Shown one piece after another: positions 20,859 through 30,260 of a stretch of DNA of 64,000 bases. The translations under genes and the position numbers were made by a program. The notes below the pieces were generated by a model. The model was not told the DNA's origin, searched no databases, and saw only the letters and a list, made by a program, of their open reading frames with translations. Numbering within the stretch: the stretch's first letter is position 1; every line of letters begins with the position of its first letter. Source of the stretch: a virus; the IMG/VR virus record IMGVR_UViG_3300027797_000016, positions 41,060 through 105,059 of that record. One strand, given 5' to 3'.

Positions 20859-22456
20859 ACTGTGATTCCACTTCTTATAACCTTTAATGTATTATTACGA
20901 TATGTAGGTGAGAATAATAACCGTGCATTTGCTCCGCTAATATCAGCACCAAAAGAACCTAAAACCTCACTATTTGCAAGACTTGCATATTCTATATAAT
21001 CACAAGCAGTCGCAGCAGAACCAACACTTTGTAAAATCATAATATCAGTACTTTGATAGTTTCTCACTACACTTGTGGCAGGAAAACTAAATCCAGACCC
21101 TAATGCACCCAATGTTGCACTTAATGTATTTCCAGTCACATAACCACTTCCGGGAGATACAATCACAACAGATGCAACTCCACCAGATTTAGTCATTGTA
21201 TTACCAACACCAGCAAAGGTAGTTGTTCCAATACCAGTGACTTGAGACCCTGCCTGATTATAAAAGAGTCTTAATGCAGTAGTACCAACACCAACTGCAA
21301 AGTAAATATTACCCGCAGTCACTGCAAACCCAGTAAATCCAGAGTTTGGAATACTAGATGCAAATGAGACTGCAATTGATGATGCAGTTCCTAGTCCGTG
21401 AACTGCAGTAGTTACAATTAAATTAGATGCACTTGTAAATCCAACTGCATTAAAGGAAAGTCCAATACCAATATTTGCTCTTGCATCATTACCACTACCA
21501 CCAGTAATAGCAACATTCGTATAAGATGCTTCTGTAAATCCAGCACCAGCAGTGATTGTACCAACTGATGTAAGATTCGTAGACATTCCTGATGTAATCA
21601 GTTGTCCGGTGCAAGCAATCGAGACTTGATATCTTGCAGTCTGGAATGTTGCAGTAGGAAGACTATCTAATACTTGATTCGCAGTGGTTGCAGTAGTGGT
21701 AAGAATACCAGAGGTTTGAGAACCTATGACTCCAGTATTAAATGTTGCTGATGTAGTAACTCCAGAAACATTTAGATTAGTTGCAGATGCACTTCCTAAT
21801 ATTGGTGTGACTAATGTAGGACTAGTAGCAAATACAGCAGCACCAGTACCAGTCTCATCAGTAAGTGCTGCTGCTAGATTAGAACTTGATGGTGTTGCAA
21901 GGAAAGTAGCAACGTTAGCAGCAAGACCAGAAATACCTGTAGAAACCGGTAGTCCAGTACAATTTGTAAGAGTACCAGATTGTGGAGTTCCTAATATTGG
22001 TGTGACTAATGTAGGACTAGTAGCAAATACAGCAGCACCAGAACCAACATTATCAGTAAGTGCTGTTAAGAGTTGTAGTGATGTAAAAGACCCCAATGAT
22101 GTTGCGGTATTAACTGATGTGATTGCACCAGTGAGATTAGGTATATTAGTTGTTGAGGTTGCAGTTCCACTGACTGCACCACTAAATGATGTTGCAGTAA
22201 TGATACCTGCAGTTACATTTGCAAGTGTTGTGATACCAGTTACATTTAAGTCAGTAAAGGTATTGGGTGCATTTGCGATTGCAGTTTCGATTGTTGCAGT
22301 TGTGGTTGCATCTAATGAAGCAATGTTTCTTAACTGTCTTCCTGCACTGATGACTTCTGTGTTACCAATACTTACTGATGTGACTGATGTGATACCAGCA
22401 TTTACAATATTTCTACTATCATCGATGATAGTAGAGTTTGAAATTTTAATTGCCAC
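20855..22456 (-). CDS. Repeat-containing fibre/virion protein with split C-terminal domain
   Basis: 533 residues. N-terminal repeats (ITSVTSVSIGNTEV, NVTAGIITATSFSG, TSPTLVTPILGT twice) resemble phage fibre shafts. From residue ~255 a domain with TTTATTANQVLDSLPTATFQTARYQVSIACTGQL and, after an insertion of about 100 residues, TDIMILQSVGSAATACDYIEYASLANSEVLGSF...YRNNTLKVIRSGITV. The same domain ends 25603-29862, where the insertion is about 700 residues. Late promoter upstream. Confidence 0.7.
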   Translation of the reverse strand: MAIKISNSTIIDDSRNIVNAGITSVTSVSIGNTEVISAGRQLRNIASLDATTTATIETAIANAPNTFTDLNVTGITTLANVTAGIITATSFSGAVSGTATSTTNIPNLTGAITSVNTATSLGSFTSLQLLTALTDNVGSGAAVFATSPTLVTPILGTPQSGTLTNCTGLPVSTGISGLAANVATFLATPSSSNLAAALTDETGTGAAVFATSPTLVTPILGSASATNLNVSGVTTSATFNTGVIGSQTSGILTTTATTANQVLDSLPTATFQTARYQVSIACTGQLITSGMSTNLTSVGTITAGAGFTEASYTNVAITGGSGNDARANIGIGLSFNAVGFTSASNLIVTTAVHGLGTASSIAVSFASSIPNSGFTGFAVTAGNIYFAVGVGTTALRLFYNQAGSQVTGIGTTTFAGVGNTMTKSGGVASVVIVSPGSGYVTGNTLSATLGALGSGFSFPATSVVRNYQSTDIMILQSVGSAATACDYIEYASLANSEVLGSFGADISGANARLLFSPTYRNNTLKVIRSGITV

Positions 22457-22483
22457 CGTCTTCGTTTACACTAGGGGTTATTG

Positions 22484-23752
22484 TTATTTAGTTAATGCTT
22501 GGAGTTGAGCGTTGGTAAGTCTTTTTTGGTAGTATGAGAGTCTGGAGATGGTGTACTGTCCAATTGTAGTTCTTTGATCAGTATTTTTTCCAAATTCTAA
22601 TTGATTAAATCCTGGAGAAGTTGCGTATATATTACCACTTCCTGTTCCTATTGTCCCATTTAATGCAGAAATAATTGGAGATGAATTTATATTGTAAGAT
22701 TGAATTACTTTTTGAAAATTATTATTTGTTAAAGAAAATTGTGGATATAAATTTGTTCCTCCAACATTATATTGAGTATGAATACTGTTTGATATAGTTA
22801 GTAATCTAAAGTAATTATTAATCGTTCCAAATGTGGTTGCTGGGTAATTATTAATACTCCATATATTATTAGTAATATTTAATTCAGTTTTAAATTGTGC
22901 AAAAAATGTCCCCTCATCCTGCCGATACCACTCTCTAAAGTTCTTACCAGTTATTGATGCATTATCTGCTGCTCGGGTTCTTGTTGATCCTACTGTGGGT
23001 ATGTAGGAGGTTGCGAATTCTCCGGATTCGACTTGTATTCCCCAAAAATAATTGTCTGCAGACCCGCCCTCAAGGTCAACACGAGCATCAGGTCCAAAAA
23101 CTCCACCATTATAATCAGGTCTTGCAACTAAAGTACAACTAAATCTATACCAATCATTTTGATATCTTTCAGTTCTTATATTTTGAAATTGTCCGCTATT
23201 AGGATTATTTCCATCAAATCTAAAATTATATGTTCCCAACGACCCGCCACCAACTGACTGTTGAAATATTTCTATATTACTAAAGTCTCTATTCAGTCCA
23301 CCAAATCTTCTTTTAGAAAAAAAACTGAGTGCTAGTGTAGAAAGTCCATTAGCATTAAAAACACTTGACGTTAATTCACTTACAGTAATATAATAAACAG
23401 TTCCTAAAACTCCATAAGGATTTAATATTGTATCAGTATTTACTTGTGTATTTAAATTCCCACTCCAACCTGACACAAAGTCTTCACTATAAGTAATCAA
23501 ATTAGTCCTACTCTCCTCCACCAGTAACCCCAAAGATTCACCAGTATAAGGATCGTGGTCGAATCGTGCCTCATTGACTCCGGCAAATTTAATATAACCA
23601 TCAGCACCCACATAAGACCCACCAGATGCTCTAGTGAAGGTTATTCTTGGGTCTAGTGTTTTACTATTTGCAAAATCTAGGTCAAGTGTAGGTCTTACAC
23701 TTGGGAAATTATTAACTGATGACTTATTGGAACCAACTCTAAAAACAGACAT
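22484..23752 (-). CDS. Lectin-like tail-fibre adhesin, paralogue 3
   Basis: 422 residues with the family N-terminus (RPTLDLDFANSKTLDPRITFTRASGG, GLLVEESRTNLITYSEDF). Its middle domain (WSGNLNTQVNTDTILNPYG) and C-terminal domain differ from the sisters; it ends SRLSYYQKRLTNAQLQALTK. The stop of the S74 fibre upstream overlaps its ATG. Confidence 0.75.
   Translation of the reverse strand: MSVFRVGSNKSSVNNFPSVRPTLDLDFANSKTLDPRITFTRASGGSYVGADGYIKFAGVNEARFDHDPYTGESLGLLVEESRTNLITYSEDFVSGWSGNLNTQVNTDTILNPYGVLGTVYYITVSELTSSVFNANGLSTLALSFFSKRRFGGLNRDFSNIEIFQQSVGGGSLGTYNFRFDGNNPNSGQFQNIRTERYQNDWYRFSCTLVARPDYNGGVFGPDARVDLEGGSADNYFWGIQVESGEFATSYIPTVGSTRTRAADNASITGKNFREWYRQDEGTFFAQFKTELNITNNIWSINNYPATTFGTINNYFRLLTISNSIHTQYNVGGTNLYPQFSLTNNNFQKVIQSYNINSSPIISALNGTIGTGSGNIYATSPGFNQLEFGKNTDQRTTIGQYTISRLSYYQKRLTNAQLQALTK
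22485..22491 (-). promoter_or_regulatory. Late promoter CTAAATA
   Basis: Minus-strand CTAAATA about 30 bp upstream of the start of 20855-22456. It overlaps the end of the preceding adhesin gene. Confidence 0.65.
22935..23013. repeat. 79-bp identical block, copy 2 (adhesin paralogues 2/3)
   Basis: Identical to 19973-20051. Confidence 0.95.
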
Positions 23753-25563
23753 TACTTAATATTCTCCTTCAGGTTATTTATCTCTTTCTGTTGCTTCTTC
23801 ACGACCTCAATCAGTAATCCAATCAAACCATTATAATTCACAGTCTTACTATCAGTACCATTTACAAGTTCTGGAAGAACTTTCTCCACTTCTTGAGCAA
23901 TCACACCCATAGAACTTCTACCACTTTCTTTCCAATCAAAGGATACTCCATTAATCTGTAGAACCTTATCTATTGGATTTATAATTGGTTTAATGTTCTC
24001 TTTGAGGTTAATGTCCGATGCAGAGTTAAAATCAGTAGATGTGGTAACACCAGAGACTAATACATCTCCAATGACGTGAAGTTTACTTGTTGGATTTGTG
24101 GTTCCAATACCAAGATTACCAGAGACATAAGCACCACCAGTGACCTGAAGTCTTTGTAATGATGTTCCTGTTGATGTTGCAGCACCAATAAAGACGGGTC
24201 CATTTACAAAGGTAGAAATTCCTGTAATTTGTAAGTCAGTAAATGTATTGGGTGCATTTGAGATTGCACTCTCAATTGTTGCAGTCGTAACACTATCAAG
24301 AGAAGCAATATTTTGTAACTGTCTTCCTGAACTAATGACTTGAGTAGATGCAATATTTAAAGAACCAACTGTACCAATACCACTATAAGAAACATTGGTT
24401 CCTGATAGGTTAGTAATAGTTCCATTAGTACTGTTAAAGGTTGTAATAGTCCCTGCAGTACCAGTTAAATTGGTAATAGTTCCATTAGTACTGTTAAAGG
24501 TTGTAATAGTCCCTGCAGTACCAGTTAGATTGGTAATAGTTCCTGTGGTACTGTTAAGAGTTGTAATCGTACCAATACCAGTAATCCTTCCATTTCTTGC
24601 TGTAAACTCATCAAATACTAAATCATCAGCAACATATAAGTCTCCACCAACATATAAATCTCCACCAGTAGTTGTAATACCACCAGAACTTGCAAGTGTA
24701 CTAATACCAGCAACAGTAATACTACCAAATAAAGTAGTTGGTCCACTTATGTTTGATGGACCAGGAAAGACTGTAAGTGCATCAACAACAGCAGTAGTTA
24801 CAACATCAATACCTTGTAAGAAAGTAGAAACTCCAGATACTCTTAATGAACCAGTACTTGTAAGACCAGATACTACTAGTGAATTTGTTGTTGTAACTCC
24901 AGAAACTACTAATGAACCAGTTGTTGTAACTCCAGTATTATTGATTGTAGTACTTCTTACATTAGTGATTGTAGAAATACCAGTATAGTTTAGATTAGTT
25001 CCAGAGATATTAGTTACAGAACCATTTGTATAAGTTAATGTAGTTCCACTGATTGTTGTTACAGTACTAACACCTAAAGAGTTTATATTTCCTGTTAGAT
25101 TACCAACAAAACCACCAGAAGAAGTAGTAACTCCAGAAACTAATACATTTCCACGAACATCAAGAGTTACTAAAGGATTTGTGGTTCCAATACCAACAAG
25201 ACCAGTATTTGTAGTAGAAACAATCGTTCCACCAGTTCCTACATTTAAAATTCTAACAGTTGCAATACCAGTTATATTTCCGTTTCTTGCTGTAAACTCA
25301 TCAAATACTAAATCATCAGCAACATATAAGTCTCCACCAACATATAAATCACTTACAGTAGTTGTGACCCCAGTAAATGTAGATACACCAGTTACAATTA
25401 ATGTTTGTAGTTTTGTATTTCCAACTACCTCAAACTTTGTACTTGGATTTGCAGTACCAATACCAATATTTGGTAGTGCTGTGGTTGCAATACCAACATT
25501 TTTATTGGCGTCATTAACTCTAACAAATGAAGCAAATTGTGAAAGTTCTCTATTATTAGCCAT
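23752..25563 (-). CDS. Fibre protein with S74 intramolecular chaperone
   Basis: 603 residues. N-terminal NVGIATTALPNIGIGTANP and many GIGTTNP, TGVSTF and TITNLTGT repeats form a beta-structured shaft. Residues 516-603 are an endosialidase-type chaperone domain (SDINLKENIKPI ... SMGVIAQEVEKVLPELV ... YNGLIGLLIEVVKKQQKEI). The Ser516/Lys521 dyad is expected to self-cleave after trimer folding. GATAAATA late promoter upstream. Confidence 0.85.
   Translation of the reverse strand: MANNRELSQFASFVRVNDANKNVGIATTALPNIGIGTANPSTKFEVVGNTKLQTLIVTGVSTFTGVTTTVSDLYVGGDLYVADDLVFDEFTARNGNITGIATVRILNVGTGGTIVSTTNTGLVGIGTTNPLVTLDVRGNVLVSGVTTSSGGFVGNLTGNINSLGVSTVTTISGTTLTYTNGSVTNISGTNLNYTGISTITNVRSTTINNTGVTTTGSLVVSGVTTTNSLVVSGLTSTGSLRVSGVSTFLQGIDVVTTAVVDALTVFPGPSNISGPTTLFGSITVAGISTLASSGGITTTGGDLYVGGDLYVADDLVFDEFTARNGRITGIGTITTLNSTTGTITNLTGTAGTITTFNSTNGTITNLTGTAGTITTFNSTNGTITNLSGTNVSYSGIGTVGSLNIASTQVISSGRQLQNIASLDSVTTATIESAISNAPNTFTDLQITGISTFVNGPVFIGAATSTGTSLQRLQVTGGAYVSGNLGIGTTNPTSKLHVIGDVLVSGVTTSTDFNSASDINLKENIKPIINPIDKVLQINGVSFDWKESGRSSMGVIAQEVEKVLPELVNGTDSKTVNYNGLIGLLIEVVKKQQKEINNLKENIK
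24421..24540. repeat. Two 60-bp tandem repeats in fibre shaft
   Basis: 24421-24480 and 24481-24540 differ at a single base. They code the 20-residue shaft unit TITNLTGTAGTITTFNSTNG twice. Such units let shaft length vary by recombination. Confidence 0.95.
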
Positions 25564-25596
25564 TTTTCATTTGTTAGATGTTACTTCTTACTATAG

Positions 25597-25604
25597 TATT
25601 TATC
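25597..25604 (-). promoter_or_regulatory. Late promoter GATAAATA
   Basis: Minus-strand GATAAATA about 34 bp upstream of the S74 fibre start; it overlaps the end of 25603-29862. Confidence 0.65.
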
Positions 25605-28600
25605 AATTGGTAATTGAGTTGGTAGCAATCTTAATCGTGTTATTTCTATAAGTTGGAGTAAATACTAATCTTGCATTAGAACCTGAAATATCAGCATTAA
25701 AACTACCAAGAATTTCATTATTTGCAATGGTTGCAAACTCAATATAATCACAAGACGTAACAGCACTTCCAACAGATTGTAAAATCATTACGTCACTGAA
25801 TTGATAGTTATTAACTACCACAGATGATATAAAGGTAAATCCAGTACCCACATTTGCACCATCAAAATTAGTTGCGGTTAATCTACTTGTTGCAGTATAA
25901 CCAGAACCCGGAGATACAATTGATACATTAGTTATTGATCCTCCAATACTTGCAACTGGTGCATTGGATGCAAATAAATCATCACCAACATCAGTTCCAG
26001 TCAATGTTCCAATTCCAACACCAGTAGAAATTCCAAGACTATTAGAAGTTCTTGGTATTGCATAATAAATTTGAGTACTTCCAGTTGTAGTCACACCAGG
26101 ACCAGGAAGAATACCTGGGTAACCTAATGATGCAGTTGCTCTTGCAGTTGTTCCAATACCAATATTTGGTGTACTAAATGTAACTACAGCAGATGCAGCA
26201 GTTGTATATCCAATACCTAGGTTTACAAGAGAAATTGTACTCACTCCAAATCCAACAGTTGCAGAAGTACCAACTGGATTAAATGTTGCAATTGGACTTG
26301 CTGCTAAATCAGTTGCAGTATAACCACTTCCAGGATTAGTAACATATACATTTGTGACTAAAATAGTAGAGACTGCTGCACCAACACCTGACCCTGGTGC
26401 TAAAGATGGACTATTAAAAGAAATTGCTGGGATACTTATACTATAACCAATTCCTGGATTTGAAATTCTTATTTGAGTAATTCCAACTCCAACACTACCA
26501 ATTGCAGTGCTTGCAACTCCAACAGGACTTGAGACAGTGACTGTAGGTATTGAGGAATAACCAAACCCTGGATTTGTAATTGTAACATTAGTAAATGTAA
26601 CTCCAAGACCAGCAATAACAGCACCACCAGAACCAGTAAGTCCATTAACTGCAGTCACTGCAATTCCTGGTGCAATATTGTATCCAGAACCAAATCCAAC
26701 TACATTTACGCTACCAATACCCATTGCTACCGTAACACTAGCACCACTTCCCACAGTTGCAAGAATTTGAGGAGTTGGGACCAGTGATGCACCAAATCCA
26801 GCATTATTAACTGTTACATCAGTAACTCCCATTTTAGTGATGGTAACACCAGCACCTGTTCCACCACCACCAGTAATTGTAACAGTAGGAATATTAATGT
26901 ACCCAGAACCACTATTTGTAATTGTAAAATCTTCAAGAGCTCCACCGGCACCAATTCCACCGAATGCTCCTGTTGCACTGTTAATACCAATACTCGGCAT
27001 ACTAAAGATAACATTGGGTGAACCACCAAATCCACTTCCAAAATTGATAATAATATCAGTAGAGGTTACTCCAAGTCCTACAGTTGCTGCAAATCCAGTA
27101 ACTGTAGGTGTGAGTGCTAATGTTGGTGAAGAAGTATATCCAGTACCAGCATTTACTACAGTAACTGTACTAACCCCTAGTGTAGAAAGAATTGTTGCAG
27201 TATTAATTCCAACATTGGGAGTACTAACTGTAAGTAAAGGAGGTCTTGTATATCCAATTCCTGTTGTAATATTAAATTGTGATGATATACCTAGACTGTT
27301 TACTATCGCAGTAGCAGTATTAATACCAACTTGAGGTGCAGAGAATGTAAGAATTGGGAAATTGCCAGAAGTATATCCAGTTCCAGTAATTGGAAATTCT
27401 ATATTAGTTACAAATACATTTGATACTGATAAGGATGCTCCTACTAATGCAAATCCACTTACAGAAATAGTAGGAATTGGATTATATGCTGAACCACTAC
27501 TTGTAATCGTAATTGTAGAAACTCCAAATCCAACAATACCTGATGCGCTACTACCAACACCAACTGGACTATTAAATGCTACTGTTGGAACTGTTGTGTG
27601 AATTCCTGGAGTATTAATAGTAACGTCGGTTACTATTACAGTACTGACTATTGCAGTTGCAGTGCTTCCAATACCAGATACACCAGAAATCGCAGGACTA
27701 TTAGTAGGATTTGCAATAGTAATGGTTGGAATTGCAGTATAACCAGAACCTTGATTTGTAATAGTTAATGCAGTAACTTTTGAGTTTTGTGCTGGAGTTG
27801 CTGGAATTGCACGATTAAATAAAACAGGAGTATTGGTTGATATTCCAGAGACATTTGATGAAGTATTAAAGGACCCATTTGAAATGGAGTCAATATCAAC
27901 TCTTAATTCTGGAGCAATATTTATATTTGCTCTTGCATCAAGACCAGTTCCAGAACTTGTACTTAACAGAACATTAGTATAACTTCCAGATGCATATCTT
28001 GTTCCACCCTGAAGACTTCCAACTGACAGTGAACTTGAGGATGATGCACCACCAACAAGTTGTCCCGTGCAAGTTACCTGAACATTATACTTTGCACTTC
28101 TAAAAGCAGTAGTATTAAAACTATTCAGTACTTGATTTGCGGTAGTTGCTGTAGTTGTAACAATTCCAGAAGTAAGGTTTACAACAGGACTTGTTCCAAT
28201 AATTACTGTTGTTCCTACAGAAACACTTTCCAATACATTAACAGTTCCCCGAACATCTAAAGTTTGTAATGGATTTGTGGTTCCAATACCAATACGATTT
28301 GTAGCAGCATTTACAGATAAAGTATTACCATTGACCGTTAAATTGCCGCTAACAGTTGCAACTCCAGTAATCAGTGCATTACCAACCACATCCAAAGTTG
28401 CTGTTGGATTTGTAGTTCCAATACCAAGACGATTTTCTCCTGGATTATAAACCAATCCACTATTATCTACTTTTAGTATTGCATTATTTTCAGTCTGTTC
28501 TGTAAATGTTGGATAAAAAAGACTGGATGCTTGTGTAATCGCAACTCCAACAGAGTTTGCAGAACCAACTGTAACTGCACCAGGAGCACCCCAAACAGGA

Positions 28601-29862
28601 GAACCTACTCCACCAGAAAGTAATACCTGACCTGATGTTCCACTATCATTATTTACATATAACTTACCAGAAAGTGCAATATCTCCACGAGTATCTAATG
28701 AGTATTGTGGATTTGTGGTTCCAATACCAACTCTTGCAGTATCAGTAACCACTGTTGCAAATGTTCCAATACCAACTTGCAGTTTTTGTAATGGATTTGT
28801 GGTTCCAATGCCTACTCTGCGAGTATTGGAGTTAACAAATAAGGTATTTACATCTACCTGAAGATTTGATGTGATTGTTGCTGATGTACCTACAAAAAGA
28901 TTTGTAGTAGTCGTAAAACCACTGTTAATTGTATTTGCAGTCAGTACTCCAATAAAACCAGTAGTTGCCGTTATAAAACCAATAGTTGCAGCAGTACCTA
29001 CAAAAAGATTTGTAGTTGTTGTAAAACCACTGTTAATTCTATTTGCACCCAGTACTCCAATAAATCCTGTGGTTGCACTAATAACACCAACAGTAGATAC
29101 TCCACTTACTTTACTATCACCGACTACATCCAAAGTTGATGTTGGATTTGTGGTTCCAATACCAACAGAACCTGAAACTACTTTAAAGAATGTTGTAGTG
29201 TCTGAAATCTCAAAATTACCTACTTTCAGACTTTCAGTAAATGTTCCTGTGGTTGCAGTTAATATTCCAATTGTTGCAATACCACTAATCTTTACATTTC
29301 CTAATACATCCAGTTTAGATGTAGGAAGAGTACTACCAATTCCAACAAAATCATTGGAAGCACTGTATACAAAATCTTGCGATCCTTGTAAAAATCCACT
29401 ACTATTCTTATAAGGAACTGCTCCAATATCTCCAGTTACAGAAACATCAGTAACTGTAATTTGAACGTCTACAGAACTAGAACCAGCACCTACCCAAGAT
29501 GCTGGATTATTTACGGTTACTCCACTTCCAACAAAGTTTAAATCAGTAATCTGATTTACACCACCAACGATTACTCCTGCGTTTCTTATAGTAACGCTAC
29601 CAGGAGTTACAACCCCACCAGCAATCAAACTGGTCTGTTTCGTCCAGTATCTTTCACCGGATCCTGCAGATGCAACTACATATAAATCAGCAATGTCTCC
29701 AGTATAAGGATTTACTCCAACAGAAGATACGCCAATTAGTGGGTCTCCTAAATCAGGTTCTGCCTGATCTAGACCCAAAAATTCATAACGATCTGATGTG
29801 ATACCACTTTGATCTCTTCTTTTTACTCTATTACTTAAAAAGTTTGGATTTGGATTAACCAT
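25603..29862 (-). CDS. Giant fibre/virion protein with GxGYxxxP repeats
   Basis: 1419 residues. N-terminus MVNPNPNFLSNRVKRRDQSGITSDRYEFLGLDQAEPDL is the conserved virion-binding end of this type. Residues ~150-560 hold VGIGTTNP-type shaft repeats. From about 560 the split C-terminal domain begins (TTTATTANQVLNSFNTTAFRSAKYNVQVTCTGQL) and resumes near 1345 (SDVMILQSVGSAVTSCDYIEFATI). Between them are many repeats of the form VTNPGSGYTxxPTVTIS. The repeat insertion into a domain shared with 20855-22456 is striking. Confidence 0.75.
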   Translation of the reverse strand: MVNPNPNFLSNRVKRRDQSGITSDRYEFLGLDQAEPDLGDPLIGVSSVGVNPYTGDIADLYVVASAGSGERYWTKQTSLIAGGVVTPGSVTIRNAGVIVGGVNQITDLNFVGSGVTVNNPASWVGAGSSSVDVQITVTDVSVTGDIGAVPYKNSSGFLQGSQDFVYSASNDFVGIGSTLPTSKLDVLGNVKISGIATIGILTATTGTFTESLKVGNFEISDTTTFFKVVSGSVGIGTTNPTSTLDVVGDSKVSGVSTVGVISATTGFIGVLGANRINSGFTTTTNLFVGTAATIGFITATTGFIGVLTANTINSGFTTTTNLFVGTSATITSNLQVDVNTLFVNSNTRRVGIGTTNPLQKLQVGIGTFATVVTDTARVGIGTTNPQYSLDTRGDIALSGKLYVNNDSGTSGQVLLSGGVGSPVWGAPGAVTVGSANSVGVAITQASSLFYPTFTEQTENNAILKVDNSGLVYNPGENRLGIGTTNPTATLDVVGNALITGVATVSGNLTVNGNTLSVNAATNRIGIGTTNPLQTLDVRGTVNVLESVSVGTTVIIGTSPVVNLTSGIVTTTATTANQVLNSFNTTAFRSAKYNVQVTCTGQLVGGASSSSSLSVGSLQGGTRYASGSYTNVLLSTSSGTGLDARANINIAPELRVDIDSISNGSFNTSSNVSGISTNTPVLFNRAIPATPAQNSKVTALTITNQGSGYTAIPTITIANPTNSPAISGVSGIGSTATAIVSTVIVTDVTINTPGIHTTVPTVAFNSPVGVGSSASGIVGFGVSTITITSSGSAYNPIPTISVSGFALVGASLSVSNVFVTNIEFPITGTGYTSGNFPILTFSAPQVGINTATAIVNSLGISSQFNITTGIGYTRPPLLTVSTPNVGINTATILSTLGVSTVTVVNAGTGYTSSPTLALTPTVTGFAATVGLGVTSTDIIINFGSGFGGSPNVIFSMPSIGINSATGAFGGIGAGGALEDFTITNSGSGYINIPTVTITGGGGTGAGVTITKMGVTDVTVNNAGFGASLVPTPQILATVGSGASVTVAMGIGSVNVVGFGSGYNIAPGIAVTAVNGLTGSGGAVIAGLGVTFTNVTITNPGFGYSSIPTVTVSSPVGVASTAIGSVGVGITQIRISNPGIGYSISIPAISFNSPSLAPGSGVGAAVSTILVTNVYVTNPGSGYTATDLAASPIATFNPVGTSATVGFGVSTISLVNLGIGYTTAASAVVTFSTPNIGIGTTARATASLGYPGILPGPGVTTTGSTQIYYAIPRTSNSLGISTGVGIGTLTGTDVGDDLFASNAPVASIGGSITNVSIVSPGSGYTATSRLTATNFDGANVGTGFTFISSVVVNNYQFSDVMILQSVGSAVTSCDYIEFATIANNEILGSFNADISGSNARLVFTPTYRNNTIKIATNSITN

Positions 29863-29888
29863 CTTTGTTTAAACTTATATTATATGTA

Positions 29889-30245
29889 TTACTGATTTGA
29901 AGTCTCTAGAATAGAGGTTAAAAATTTAAGATTAGTTGCAGAACTTCCATTAATTGTGATAAAATCATCGGTCTCAAGAACAAGTTTTCCAGGAAGAAGA
30001 TTTACTGTATCATTTCCAGGAATAGCAAAATTTCTAACTATTTCGGTTGTGACTGTACCAAATCCAGAAACATTCCTGTTATGATAAAAACTTATTGATT
30101 GAGTGCCTGCACTTATGTTAGAGCACTGTGCTAACAAGAACACTCCAACAAATCCAACCGGTGCCCTATAAATCTCCTCCGTGGAAATTCCAACTACTTT
30201 TGTTACAGTTCTAAAACTGTTGACTGCTGCTGCTGCGACTGCCAT
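29889..30245 (-). CDS. 118-aa virion structural protein
   Basis: MAVAAAAVNSFRTVTKVVGISTEEIYRAPVGFVGVFLLAQCSN..., beta-sandwich pattern, good GGAGG Shine-Dalgarno 11 bases before the ATG. It resembles a small conserved structural protein found between large fibre genes in cyanophages. Confidence 0.65.
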   Translation of the reverse strand: MAVAAAAVNSFRTVTKVVGISTEEIYRAPVGFVGVFLLAQCSNISAGTQSISFYHNRNVSGFGTVTTEIVRNFAIPGNDTVNLLPGKLVLETDDFITINGSSATNLKFLTSILETSNQ

Positions 30246-30260
30246 TTAATTTAAACCTCC

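Noticed and set aside
21726-22508. Long plus-strand open frame of 260 codons
   Set aside because: It lies antisense to the repeat-rich fibre gene 20855-22456 and has low-complexity composition with no recognisable domain.
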